NCBI GenBank assembly: GCA_947623455.1
Contig: OX392545.1
Span: 23,876,001 to 23,940,000, forward strand
Reading direction: 5' to 3'
DNA length: 64,000 nucleotides
Source: Mimachlamys varia
Lineage: Eukaryota; Mollusca; Bivalvia; Pectinida; Pectinidae
Positions within the stretch are counted from its first letter, which is position 1; each line of letters begins with the position of its first letter. The translations under genes were made by a program, and so were the position numbers. The notes beneath the pieces were generated by a model that ran no database searches, was not told where the DNA came from, and saw nothing but the letters and a program-made list of their open reading frames with translations. Shown in pieces: positions 21,191 through 32,968 of the stretch.

Positions 21191-24100
21191 ACCGTGCGTA
21201 TAACATTACAGCATTATTGTGGGCGATATATTACAACTAATATTTGCATACCAAAATACACACTACTTTGCAAAAGATTAGTTGTTGCAGGCCCAATATA
21301 CGGAACTTTTTCGGGATTCTGAATAATTTTGAAAAAAATCCAGTTGATAAACATGCAACAATAAGGCTAAAACTTGAATGGTAATTAACAAGAAACTCTT
21401 GGCAAAAAATCCAAAGAACTGAAAATAATTCAGGTGAGGCCCTCTTCAATAACAAGCCGAAGTTAGAAGACAGTTCAAAATGGACGCGTGTATACAGATA
21501 CCGTGTTTCAACTGCTGCTGTACCGGTAACCGGGGAAGAATTCATCTTGAATATTGCTGATATCAGTTAATCTTAAATCAATCTATAAAATATTAAGTTA
21601 TTATGCTTGATTTTCGCATCAAGTTTTGCCGAAAGTTACGTATATCGGGCCTTTAATGGTACTGAACAAAACCTGCACACTTTTATATTGCAATATTTTT
21701 TATAAGACCCGTGTGTTAGGAATAAGATTCATCAGTTTTAAGTTTTCAATTCCTGTTTGTGTACAAAACAAACTCAGTATAGTAGACTCGTGTGTGTTTT
21801 TTAGTACTGCGCGGTAGAGTCGGCCTCAAGTGTGATAAAATAAAACTGCCGGAAAGAAATCGCGGTTTAGACATCATAAAAAAGAATAAAGTATTGTCTT
21901 GAGAAGACGTGCTGTAAAAACTAATGATATGTAGAAAAGTCGATAACTAGGTTTTACCTACCACTGAGGCATCATGGGAAATCGATCGTGTTGCGATACC
22001 TATAGTTAAACTGTCACTTAAAAGCTACCTTCACTTGTAACTTCACACACGATCAGAAGGGAGACAACTCGCTGCAAACTATAATCGACGGAAACAGTTT
22101 ATCATGCACCCCGTATCACTTCCAAGGCCACCGCCGACATAATGATAGGCGATTATGTATTCTGCGCACGCCCCGGCTCCTGTCCGGAGAATCATTGCCT
22201 GAAACAGACCATTAGTTATGCAGTATCACCCGGCAACGGGGCTCTCGAGGAGACGCCATGGTAGAGGTTAAACAGCATTGTCAGCTTGAGGTAAGAACAC
22301 ATGGTTGCTTCCTTCACAAACGGATATAAACACTGTTGACAGTCGCAATTACAACATCTTTAAGGGTTTACGATCACAATGACCACGGTAAATACACCGT
22401 GTCTGTATACTTTGAGATAGGTTAGAAGCAACAATTGCTGGTTTTCGAGTTGGAATCTTGGTATGTTGACGATGACATTGACCGGGGACACATTGACCCA
22501 TTTATCTGTTGGTGCCGATTACCAGTTTTCGATTGATTATTTTTGCATTTTGCCCAAAAATGTCGTCGGGGTCATTTTGATCTTTCAGAAGAATAACATA
22601 ATCATGATTTTTTATTATTGTGGATGTTATTTTTGTTTAGCGATCAGATTCGATTGAACCCTAACATTATCCATAAGTGTGGTTATAAACTGTAGACGGC
22701 ATTGTATCGAAACTACAAATTAAGTTCACAACCCTGAGATTAAAACTTTTCCCTTTTGTTCCCAATAATCGCCCCTCACTTTTTAATTGTCTTCCCTTTT
22801 GTTTCAGTTTGTACTTGTCCTCAGAAGTTTTTTCCCGACCTGTTCGTTTCGGTGTTTGCTTTTCTTGATAACTGTTTAATCTGGCTTCAATTGTACTTTT
22901 TGTGTTTGCATTCCTTCCTTGTATTCTGTTCATTGTCGATTTTGAGATGACGAAGTCTGCATTTGTATACCACCCGATTGTATTCTGCACAGCAGGTAGG
23001 GCTATCCCACTGCATGTTCGTAAGAGGGGACTAAATTTGGGATCTTATATGTTCTCCCCTTTCTAAACAACTGTCTCATTTCTGTTGTTTCCCTTGACAC
23101 TGCCTCACTTCTTGCCTTTAATTTAGCCTTTGCCCCTGTGATTGAAGTTTTGGGTTCTCCCTCTAGCTGAACATAACCAGAATCTCAAAAATGCAAGTTA
23201 CTACCCGTTGACGCACAGAAATGTTGGAATGGGGCGACTGGTTCAACCGCTGTCAGTATAATGTGACGGGAGGGGTATGTTTCTGTGTTACCTTAGTACC
23301 TGTGTCTATACTGAGTTACAATAAGATGCGATGCTATGTACAAATATATGTATATTTTCTGTTCATATACTTATGACAGATACACAGCATGTGAAAACGA
23401 TATTTTCCCATATAAATAGATATCTCTCTCGAGGCCTGCCTCGTCGGATTATTGTACAAACCTTCTTTATCCTGGACATGACATTATGCTGATATACGTA
23501 TCAGTGTCAAGGTCAGGCTTCAAATAGAAACATCGGCGCAATACATCAGGGACTGTTGACTGATGTCAAATTGTCAATAAAGTAGAAAACTGCGTCACCA
23601 CACATCACATTCTACAGTAACCCAGAGTACAACGACCGAGGAGATACCAAATCCAACTTCTCCATGGCAACGTAGAGACCCGGATGTCAGTACCATTACT
23701 GTCACAACTTATATATCTGCATACGTTTTTACGAGATGGCGCTGTGGTATAAATAATTTTTATTTTACGTAACAGATTTCAAAACACTTTTAACAATAAC
23801 TTCTGAAAAAAGAGCACAGAACAGGCATTAGGTACATTTGCATATATCACTGTAAATAAAATGCAACACTTTGTAACGTAATGTTTCCCTCGTGTAGGAT
23901 CAAAATCACCGATTACGTCATTAACGCGGAACATCAAGTACTACAAGTTATCGTCATCTGTATCACACCACTAGAGCACGTAGAATCCCAATACAAACGT
24001 ATAACATTATCTTGGCATTAACGCCGCAAAATGGCTGACATTAACGTAATGTATATATAGCTACATTTAGATCCTGAGTCACGAAATCAATGCGCTTGAC

Positions 24101-25308
24101 ACCTGCCTGGCTTTACACTTCTGGCCGACAATTACTGCCAATGGATCACTAACTTTTTTGTTTGCTTTTTGTTTCTTTTTATGTACATTGTTACGTATTA
24201 AGCACATTATACCGTACAAAATATGTTTCTGGGCAAACGCGTTTCTTTTTTAATGTTCCGGTTGGTTGTAAGATCAAATCTCAGAAATCTTTGCATGGAT
24301 ACACATTAAAACACTTCCGGTCGGGGTTTGTTATGAAATTTTAATGTTCTTAGCTGGATAGTTAAAACATTTTCCCGCAAAATGGTGTGATTTTCAGTTC
24401 AAGCAAAATAGTGACATTATGTCATGGTCACATTTTCTACTAAAATTCAAAAGTCCTGTAAATGCAAAATCGGAACAAAAGTTATTTAAAATAAGTTAAA
24501 ATCCAGTAATGTAATTATCGTACCTACAATGAATAGAAAAAACAAATTCCGTTAATTACAAAACCCATTTTAATGTATAACATTTTTTTCCATAAATAGA
24601 CCTATTATAAATGTACACATAGTGTGATAAGAGTACATCTAGATGAGATCCGAACGATTCTGTCTCGTATACATTACGCTAGGCTTTAGGAGAGACGGTC
24701 ATTCAGAAACCCTCTAGGGCCACTACTGCGTAAGTGTCAATGCTAAATAAGCTGACCACAGATGCATTGGAGCTCAGTGACATGCAATTATTAAATAAAG
24801 ATGTGTACCGAACGTCACAGCTCGGCATGCTGTGGTATGCATCGATTTTGATTTAGTGACATGAACACTGCCTTCCGTAATATCGGACTGATCAGGTTCC
24901 GGTTGGGAGGTACAAATATGTAAACTGATTTCCCAGGGGAACCCCCACAGAAATGTGTGCCGCACGCGCTCCTTCTCACTGTCTGTCGTATGTAACAAAA
25001 CCAAAGTAACAGTTTTGTGTATTGTCATGTTAATTTTGAAATACAAAAATAAGTCCCTGTTACAAAAGAAGCTACAGTGTGTTTGTCCGTTTCATGCTTT
25101 TATATTACCTTATTGCATTTCCGGTTTGCCATATATGGAAGTTTTTTTTTATTTCTTTGATAAATAGTTTTTTTTTTTTGTAAATAAAACGTTCTTTTGG
25201 TAGAAGATAAATATTCCAGAACTTCCATTAGTTGAATCATTGTCATAGATTTTCCCCATGTCCACGTGTTTGCTCTCCCCGTGCAAACCGTTCTTGTACA
25301 GTAACTGT
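21191..25308. other. No recognisable feature over about 4 kb
   Basis: The longest open frames (for example the 107-codon minus-strand one at 22667-22990, lysine- and arginine-rich, and the 102-codon one at 21237-21545) show no domain I recognise. I also found no repeat shared with the rest of the window. Introns or small exons of a host gene could be hidden here, but nothing supports one. Confidence 0.4.
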
Positions 25309-25662
25309 AAGATGACGTAATACACAGATATGCTGCACCTCTTAAATTTAGTAATAGATACAGTATGCCGAAAAATTGAATTAAACTGCATCATACAGTT
25401 GTTTCGTCCTCCTAGGACTCTTCAGTGATGCTAGGGACCAAAAGGTAGGAATCCAAATTTTCTAAACTAATGTAGAAGCAGAAGGGTCAGGTGCGTAAAA
25501 CCCCTTTAATTTATGAATTTAGAAGAAAAATTAAACTAGTTCTGTATAATTTAAATAGTGTACTACGATAATGTGTATATTATGTACCGTGCCACTACTC
25601 AAATGAGATTAACTGTTGCCTCTGGAGGCTCCAGCAAACCTCGGGGACTAAAAAATCCACCA
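25309..25662 (-). mobile_element. Near-complete retrozyme-like hammerhead unit
   Basis: The best-preserved single unit, about 354 bp. Plus-strand order is AGATGACGTAATACACAGAT, TTAAATTTAGTAATAGATAC, the hammerhead, GGTAGGAATCCAAATTTTCT, CCCCTTTAATTTATGAATTT, ACTCAAATGAGATTAACTGT, and a GGGGACTAAAAAATCCACCA end. It tracks the 18.0-kb unit throughout. No open reading frame spans it, so it would depend on an RT supplied in trans. Confidence 0.8.
25388..25431 (-). ncRNA. Type I hammerhead ribozyme, all core residues intact
   Basis: On the minus strand, stem I GCATCA/TGATGC pairs over 6 bp. The core is CTGAAGA. Stem II GTCCT/AGGAC is a perfect 5 bp closed by an AGG loop. GAA is followed by stem III ACA-AC-TGT and cleavage triplet GTA, with the scissile bond just before TGATGC. 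This is the cleanest copy in the window. A 3-bp stem III with a 2-base loop is too tight to be stable alone. In PLE and retrozyme hammerheads such stems are thought to work as dimers or in tandem transcripts. Activity is predicted, not shown. Confidence 0.88.
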
Positions 25663-27111
25663 CGGAGATAGTTTTTTACACGTTCAACTTCCAGCCACAC
25701 TAACACGACTTCTAGCATCTTTAGATATAGTATCTTCACTGAAAGTTTTTCAAATTATCTAAAACTTGTAAACTGTTTATGAAATACTTAATCTATGTTT
25801 TTACATACAAGTCGTTACGAATTCTCTGTTCTCTGTAGAGTACCTAGTAGTGTAGTTTAAAGGCGACGGTACATCCGTACTTGTGAGACATTATAAATCA
25901 CTCGTCATCGCCTCGTCAAACGCTTTTTGTGATTATACAAATGGAAGTAAGCACTAAGTCACCCTCCCACTGCCCTCTGGTACGGCAGGTTCAAACACCC
26001 TATCCCAGAAATATCACGGGTCATAAAACCGACAAATGGGCAGGACATCTCGCGTTATTTGCCGAGAAGTTCGATTCATTGGTCAAAGATCTTTAGCCAA
26101 CGGTCGTTGGTTTGTAATGGTAACGGTGATGTCGAAATACTGCCCTCCATCGATTATTTATTGCAAGTTTTCTATAAAGCCCAATTGGTACTGAATCCCT
26201 TTGTTGACGATGTGGCAAAGCGGTGGCAAGGTTGCTAAGTTATGGGACAGTACACATTTCTACTCAACATCGATCTACGATCTACGATGAATGGCTTTTC
26301 AATAGCAAAGAGGAATAGCGCCTTGCCCGTAGGTGTTGGTGAGCGGCCGAGATTGCCAAGCTTGCTCGGCATTACAATATATCATACAAAACACGGTTGT
26401 AGAAGCAGTAGGCACAGATTTAAAATGGTTTGCTTCTAATGCGACAGACATATATATCTTGTAAGGTTCACTTTAACATGGATTTTATGACATACATGTA
26501 TATATTTTCTATATATTTTTTAGAATATTTTGATGTAGTCGGCTGTGAAAAAACCACTGTTGGTGTTCACGGCTGATTTTTTTCTTATGCTCCATATCCA
26601 AGCGGTTACTGGCTTCGTTCTTTACGTATCGACTTTTACTTCCGGTTTTTGCACAATCGTTTTATATAGACATACATGTAGGAAAGTACATGTTTTATAG
26701 TGAGAGAAAAAAAACAAATGAAAAAAAAACCAAACGCGTTGTGATGAGGGTTCTTGTGAAAAGATGTAAGTCTCAAGGAAGAACTCTAATTTATACGCGC
26801 ATTGGTGTAATTTTTATTCCAATAGTTGACCAAAAAAAGTGAATACAAAAATATTGGTTGCTTGCCATGCAAAGTCATGCTGTTTTTCCCCACAATTCAA
26901 GTGCAGTCGTTTTGGAAAATAATGATGTTCGAATGGACAACCTTGAAAATCGAAAGCTGAAAAACCTGGCCTTGTGTTGTTGTCGTCTCAGCGCTATCAT
27001 CTCCGTATTCCTTGATATTATCTCATACCGATAAACTTGCTTTCTACCACAATCGGTGATTGTTATTCAAGGGTATCAAATAGTCATTGCAACTGTTGAA
27101 TAACAATTTGT
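25663..27111. other. No recognisable feature
   Basis: Nothing matched other parts of the window. A short inverted repeat lies just after it, at 27058-27110 (GATTGTTATTCAA and TTGAATAACAAT), at the border of element D copy 2. Confidence 0.4.
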
Positions 27112-27437
27112 TTATACCACACCTGGGATACACTCTAAACGTATTTTGGTTGGCTGACATGATGATCTTTCACCGGGACAACGTTATTTGCTGATTGTTT
27201 ACGACGTCATCAATTGTTAACGTCGTCACCATTTGGCGGGAATATAAAACGAGATGACTAACACGTTTTGCGCATATCATAGCCCACGGTTCTCTCCAGC
27301 TTTTTCACACGACTCGTGATTATTGGATGATATATTTTATTTCACTCTCGTTAATTAGTGTTTAAAAAAAAAGAAAAAAAAATAACTCGACTGAAATAAG
27401 TACCATATATATTCACCACTCGTTGTGTAACCTCTAT
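27112..27437 (-). mobile_element. Dispersed element D, copy 2
   Basis: This is the inverse of 16088-16420. It ends with CCACTCGTTGTGTAACCTCT and contains, in reverse order, TAACTCGACTGAAATAAGTA, TTTGGCGGGAATATAAAACG and ACGACGTCATCAATTGTTAA. Divergence from copy 1 is considerable. Confidence 0.7.
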
Positions 27438-27482
27438 TTATTTTACAAAAATTATGAAACAATTTATCCAACTTATTTTAAT

Positions 27483-27640
27483 CACTCTTGTTGGCCCGGA
27501 TGTTAGCGCACAAAGAACCCGGAGAACAAACCACGTGGTCGGGCAGGTGACCCCTTACCTTTTCACGTCCGATCGGGGAATTGAACCCCGGCCACCTTGG
27601 AGAAAGGCAAGTGCGGTATCCACTGCACCACCCGACCATT
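27483..27640 (-). mobile_element. tRNA-derived SINE, family 2
   Basis: On the minus strand the head reads GGTCGGGTGGTGCAGTGGAT (box-A region), then CCGCACTTGCC, then a clear box B GGGGTTCAATTCCCCGATCG. A body follows with GACGTGAAAAGGTAAGGGGT and CACCTGCCCGACCACGTGG. The box B and T-arm are nearly tRNA-like. The body beyond the head marks it as a SINE. Related copies are at 10790-10925, 12471-12506 and 33558-34110. Confidence 0.85.
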
Positions 27641-27649
27641 CAAATATCA

Positions 27650-29570
27650 TTTAATGTGTGCTACTTCAAAATACTCTTTTTTTGCTCACTTTGTTAACAT
27701 TCGTCATTTTAATGAACTGACAATAATTGAAAATAGCACGTTAATGCTTTATATAACAGCTTGAATTATGATAATATAACACAAATATCGCGTCTGATAA
27801 CAGCTAACGTTATTACATATCATATATATACTTTGTATAACAGGTTATACTATGTCATATAACATATATGATATGTATTATACAATGTATGAACTATTAC
27901 AACATTGTAACACAAGTATTTTATAAAACACGTTTATCACATTTTTCTTCGTCTCAGTCTTTTTCCCATTATAATTCATTTTTATGTTTTCTAAGTTTAA
28001 TCGCATGTCTAATAAGACAGAGAATTCCATGGCGCCTTACTTCAAGATAATCCAATTTTACCAGATCTAATTCAGTGCTGTGGCAGACAGGACGTTTCAT
28101 TTGCATACCGTTCTCTTTTGAAAATCAGAAAGTTGGTTTTTTCGGACTTTTTGTCTGAGTAATAATTGCGTTTTGGCGTTAGAGGAAAGTGATTGTAAGA
28201 CGCTGATATTTTCATTTGTCAAGATATCCGATGTTAGAACCGCAAATAAAAGCAATCGCATGTTTTTGAAATTTGACAAATACGAAACAGAAATTGTATT
28301 GAGGGAAAAAGTTAGGGACAATAGCTTCAAGATGATTGAAGCGAATCTGTAATCATGTAAACAGTCCATCAGGCTTTGATTTTTTACACCGAAAAAAACA
28401 ACAACAATGCACTGCAACGTTAAGGTTAGAAAAAAAAAGAAATAAAGAATTTCTAAACATTTCAAAATTGAATAATAAAAACAATAAACACTCAAATTAA
28501 AGTCCATATAAAACTTCTGTTTTATTGATTTTTCTCCGACAGAACCAAAAGATATAATCTTCGATATCCAGGGGTTACGCTCACCTTCGTTGTGGGTCGA
28601 CCCTTTGATGTACGTCAAAATAATCTCGCTGTTACATAACGGTTAAATTGGCAGACATTGGATTTGGTTGTAGCCTTCTTGTAATCTTCAAAAAACAGGT
28701 ATCAGCTAAGCGATTTGTTATTCATTTTAGTGTGATACCATTCATACCTTCAGTTTTGCCATGACATATTCCAGGGGTGTAGAGAGCGAAGGTGAGCATG
28801 ACCCCCGGTTATCGAGGATGCATGTTATTAGATATAAAACATACTGTTCAAATCATAACATCGTACGTGAATCATGTACTTACAAAACTCTATAATTCGA
28901 AGTCAGAGGGACAATGAGAAAATTTCAAATTAATCCTACATGTCGGTTTCGAGTTCAATCAGTGCAAAGCTTAAGTTTGAACTTTTGCAGGAACCGACAG
29001 GTAAAACCCAGATATATCTGTGGCGGAATCTCTTTTTCACTTATTTTAGTATTCCATTCATAGCCCCCAGTCATGAGAATTGATTTCAGAGACATTTTAT
29101 TCGTTTTTGGACTTTATTGGTTTTACAAAAGTTTTGAATGTTAGATATACATTGGGTTGTATTGCGCCTATATATCAAATAAAACACATGCACACGTGTG
29201 TATACATTGGTTAATTGCTCATTCGTAAGTTCATAGTGTTACGTGGAGACATGACCTTGCATAACAATAACAGGAAATTTCAAAACCTGTCAACTGGTTC
29301 GGACCTTTTGGTTTGGTTGTAACGCCCTGGCTTCAAAATTATTAAATTATTATTAAATTATGAAATTATTTAGAAAAAAAATCGTCCTGGCTCCATAACG
29401 TAGAGGTCTCGGGTTCGCGCCCGGTTCGTCTCACTAGTTTCATTTCTGCTCCTTGTTGTAAATTATTGCTTATTTCCCATGTCGGGATGTTGGTATTAAT
29501 AGTAGCCCAAGTCTAGGTGTGTTCATGTACGAATGTACGATATGTACTAATTATCAAAATGATTATGTCT
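27650..29570. other. No recognisable feature
   Basis: Contains a 173-codon minus-strand open frame (28097-28618). It is rich in leucine, serine and phenylalanine, follows AT-rich codons and shows no domain I recognise. A short box-B-like stretch, TCTCGGGTTCGCGCCCGG, lies near 29407 and may be a SINE relic. Confidence 0.35.
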
Positions 29571-29574
29571 TAAA

Positions 29575-29734
29575 ATAAGGATTGTACCTCATTTTGACTG
29601 CGTATACGGTAGTATGCCCGCAGTTGGCAACGAACATATTCGATGGTGCGCGTTAGCGCTAAATAGTGAATATGTTCGTTGCCAACTGCGGGCATACTAC
29701 CGTATACGTAGTCAAAATGAGGTACAATCCTTAT
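29575..29734. repeat. Near-perfect 67-bp-arm palindrome
   Basis: Arms 29575-29641 and 29668-29734 are almost exactly complementary (ATAAGGATTGTACCTCATTT pairs with AAATGAGGTACAATCCTTAT). The 26-base loop contains GCGCGTTAGCGCT. Only one or two mismatches are visible across the arms, so the copy looks recent or is kept by hairpin correction. Confidence 0.9.
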
Positions 29735-30313
29735 ATTTACACCATTATTAATTTTCAAGCGCTATACGAAGAAAAAAGCATTCGAAGCGGATTGCTAAGA
29801 TGGTAACTACGATGGCCGTTGTTGCTAAGATAATATAGTCCCATTGGATTTCATCAATATATTGGTAGATTTAGAAAATACACAGTGAACAACACTATTT
29901 TTCTTCATAACAGTATATGTAAATTTCTAATTAAATAACATTTCTAGCAAGTCGAATTTATTTCTTTATTTATAACGGTCGCTATGTACACGCATTGACA
30001 CGGTGATCTGGTTGTGACTCGGTTCGACGTCAGACATCACAACTGCAGGGCGCCGCCATGTTTGCGTTACCGTCAAATAATTTCGAATGGGCATCCTTTG
30101 GAATCAAAAGTTTGCTAGAAACTGTTTATTGTTTAAACACAAGAAATTGATTCTGTATATGTTTCATGTTTCAAAATCTTGTAGGAACAAAACAATGGCC
30201 GACAGCATATACATGTACTTGTTTTTCTGAAGCGTGAACGACGCCATATTTGTACAAATATCAATCCGCCGAGCCTTTTTTCACTGCGTATACGGTAATG
30301 TATTCGCAGTCAG
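29575..30313 (+). mobile_element. Element E copy 1, ending in a long palindrome
   Basis: A 739-bp segment whose inverse recurs at 35830-36462. It starts with the palindrome (separate entry) and passes GCGCTATACGAAG, a GGTGATCTGGTTGTGACTCG block, CTGCAGGGCGCCGCCATGTT, and AAATATCAATCCGCCGAGCC. It ends with ACTGCGTATACGGTAATGTA then TTCGCAGTCAG. The end sequence resembles the arm of the palindrome (GACTGCGTATACGGTAGTAT), so both termini carry related inverted motifs. No protein is encoded. It is probably a non-autonomous DNA transposon; superfamily unknown. Confidence 0.75.
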
Positions 30314-30506
30314 TGTTTGCTAAGCACAAGAAGGGAGAGGTGTAAATATATATAATTACAGCCCCTGGTACCCGATTAAAGGTTACGTCGTGACGGATCT
30401 GTTCGATTTGTATGCCTAAGTAAGGTTCTATAAGACGTCACGCTACGTAACAAAAAGGTAGTGTCAAGGGCTCGGGAGATTTTTAAAGATATAGAAATAA
30501 AAACAC

Positions 30507-30682
30507 CAGGCCCTAGTTTCATCAACGTCCTTAACTTACAAATCTCCATAGGAAAGCATTACAGAAGTTAAGGAGAAAATCTTTAGTTAAGGAACTTTCC
30601 TTAAATTTTGTAATTCTTTCCTAATGAAAATTAAGTTAAGAAATTTCCTTAAGTTAAGGTACGTTGATGAAACCGGGGCCAG
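30507..30682. mobile_element. MITE with terminal inverted repeats
   Basis: The left end CAGGCCCTAGTTTCATCAAC and right end GTTGATGAAACCGGGGCCAG are imperfect inverted repeats. The interior is a run of TTAAGTTAAGG-like words that also pair across the centre. About 176 bp, no coding capacity. No target duplication was identified with certainty. Confidence 0.75.
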
Positions 30683-31794
30683 TTATCAAAAGAATGTTTT
30701 CATTGACGTAAAATGTCGAGTTAAATGCTAGTTAAAAAACCGTTTTAGGTACTCTTCAGAGAACAGAGAATTTGGAACGACTTGTATGTAAAGAGATATA
30801 TTAAGGATTTCATAGACAGTTTACAAGTTTTAGGAGATTCTCACACATTCTAAGAACAGTATGATATTGAACTCATGTCTTGGAGACTTGGACTACGAAT
30901 CATAGATTTCTCCATTTCCTTTTTTTGCCGACAGAGCTTCATTGAATTACATATTGTTTTCTTTTGAATCTTTAGAGACGAAAACGTATTAATCAACAAC
31001 GAATGATAATCACAATTCTTATAATCTAATATCTAAATTAATCGTCTGCAGTATTTTAATAATTTTTTATCACTTTGCACATGCGTGTCAGACTATTTAC
31101 TTCTAGCATTCTCTGAGTTAAACTAGAGTTCAACATTACAAAGAATTCAATATGTAGATCATTATTTTGCTTATGTTGAATTTTCGTTGGTGAACCAAAG
31201 ATCCAAATTGTGTTATTCGTTTCCCGCCTTTTCTCCGTAGCCTTGGTGATTGGGTCCTCACTTCATGTATGTTTTTACTCGGTATCATTCTAAGTTACCT
31301 ATGTGTGTTTGAGTATGGAATTGGACACGGCAGTTATTGTGGTACATACGAACCCATTAAGTCACCAAAACTTTTCGTCCATTCGGAACCCTTCTTCAAT
31401 CACCTCGGAACACCATCACTATACATTTACGACACTGCACTTCCTCTGGCTTTTTTTAAATAATGTTCAGCAGTGCAAACATACTGTACGTATCAAGGGA
31501 TTACCCAGATAAATTTATAGGTGATACTTGGGATAATTATAATGTATGACCTACGATCAGATATCCCGTTAAATCTCGCGAGAGTTTACAGAAAAAAACA
31601 TCAATGTGTAGTCTTTATATTTGTTTTTACTGCATACTGAAAAAATACATTTTATACTCCTACAAGCAGTTTGAGGATATAGTAAGTACTCATCAAATAT
31701 CAAATTTCTATGTTTTATATATATAAAAGCAAATTTTATCTATTTAGTGTTCACACACGCATTTTCGTACTTTTTCCAGTACTTTATTTGTGTA
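30683..31794. other. No recognisable feature
   Basis: AT-rich. Two overlapping short open frames at 31.27-31.51 kb lack any recognisable motif. Confidence 0.4.
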
Positions 31795-31874
31795 ATATCT
31801 TTCGTGATTTGATCACTTTCTCATATAGATAGTTGTATTTTATGATCATGCATGCAAGTTTAATATATTTCGTA

Positions 31875-31918
31875 CTCCTACTGAAGAGTCCTAGGAGGAC
31901 GAAACAGCTGTATAATGC
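31875..31918 (+). ncRNA. Hammerhead ribozyme with broken stem I (unit 1)
   Basis: CTGAAGA, stem II GTCCT/AGGAC with loop AGG, GAAA, palindromic stem III ACAGCTGT and triplet GTA are all present. The upstream stem I strand reads CTCCTA instead of GCATCA, and its partner is TAATGC, so only about two base pairs can form. Catalytic core intact, but stem I is not expected to hold. Confidence 0.8.
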
Positions 31919-32170
31919 AGTTTTATTCATTTTTCGGCATACTGTTTTCATTAATAAATTTAAAAAGTGCAGCATATATGTTTGTTATGTCATCCTTCTT
32001 AAATGTAGATTTGATATATATTTCGTTCTCATATAGGTAGTTGTATTTTATGATCATGCATGCAAGTTTAATATATTTCGTACTCCTACTTTCAACATGC
32101 AGATTTGATCTCGTTCTCATATAGGTAGTTGTATTTTATACTCATGCATGAAGGTTTAATATATTTCGTA

Positions 32171-32214
32171 CTCCTACTGAAGAGTCCTAGGAGGACGAAA
32201 CAGCTGTATAATGC
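32171..32214 (+). ncRNA. Hammerhead ribozyme with broken stem I (unit 2)
   Basis: The 44 bases are the same as in the unit 296 bp upstream, including the replaced stem I strand CTCCTA and partner TAATGC. The identity shows that the tandem duplication happened after the stem I change. Confidence 0.8.
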
Positions 32215-32377
32215 AATTTTATTCATTTTTCGGCATACTGTTTTCATTAATAAATTTAAAAAGAGCAGCATATATGTTTGTTATGTCATCCATCCTAAAT
32301 GTAGATTTGATATATATTTCGTTCTCATATAGGTAGTTGCATTTAATTCTTATACATGCAGGTATTCATTATTGACG

Positions 32378-32660
32378 GATTAATCTAGTGGTTAACTATG
32401 AAAGAGGCCGTACTATATACGGTCCAACTACCAACAGAACACAGCGCATCACCAGCATACACACAGGGATATATTAGCCAGGTGACATAGAACGAATAGT
32501 AACCGCCTGAACAGCCAGCTCCTGTGATTTTCTCCAAATTGCATAGTATAAAATATATCTTAATTGATTGTATAAATTGTGTATCTGTATACTGTAAAGC
32601 GCTTTAGAGTGTCCCAAGACAGCTAGAGAAGGCGCTATATCTAATATCATATGTCACAAA
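32378..32660 (+). mobile_element. SINE with CR1/L2-like tail
   Basis: A tRNA-like box A region (GGATTAATCTAGTGGTTAAC) begins the element. The tail TACTGTAAAGCGCTTTAGAG followed by AAGGCGCTATATCTAA resembles the AAAGCGCTTT…AAGGCGCTATAT ends of many CR1/L2-mobilised SINEs. The middle is diverged. Family assignment is by recall. Confidence 0.55.
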
Positions 32661-32968
32661 TCTATGTTGTACTCTTTCAGACATTTAAAATATGATTCTT
32701 ACTCTCGTAAATAGTTTTTAATATATTTAGCACTCTTTTTTTGTATTAATATAACAATTAGGCGAAACTCCTATAGGCAGGGTAACAAGAAGGCGAACTC
32801 CTATAAACAGGGTACAGGCGTATTCCTAACACCAGGGTTCTTATAAGGTGTACTCGTGTAAGCATGGTAAATTTGCGCTTTAATAGGCAGCTTAACTTTT
32901 ACTGCTTCAAATATATTTATATTTAAGTTCCATCTCAAACGACTATACTAATACAAATATACATTTGT

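Larger units (their letters stand above)
31795..32340 (+). mobile_element. Tandem hammerhead repeat units, 296-bp period
   Basis: Two ribozyme-bearing units and flanking partial units lie in direct tandem. CTGAAGAGTCCTAGGAGGAC begins at 31881 and again at 32177. Shared unit text includes CTCATATAGGTAGTTGTATT, TGCAAGTTTAATATATTTCG, CATTTTTCGGCATACTGTTT, and CATATATGTTTGTTATGTCA. A middle copy of the flank at 32020-32094 lacks the ribozyme. The flank upstream of the ribozyme differs from that in the 18- and 25-kb units, so this is a rearranged subfamily. Confidence 0.8.

Noticed and set aside
22667..22990. 107-codon lysine/arginine-rich minus-strand frame
   Set aside because: No recognisable motif. 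Poly-basic composition follows the pyrimidine-rich plus strand.
27560..27640. Possible functional tRNA gene on the minus strand
   Set aside because: Boxes A and B are good, but the sequence continues into a SINE body and recurs in decayed form elsewhere in the window.
28097..28618. 173-codon minus-strand open frame
   Set aside because: Composition follows AT-rich DNA, and no domain, splice context or upstream signal is visible. I could not support it as a gene.
31833..32332. Two similar 67-codon plus-strand frames (LKSPRRTKQLYN-containing)
   Set aside because: The matching peptides are the hammerhead ribozyme and its flank translated. Conservation here is explained by the RNA fold and the tandem duplication.
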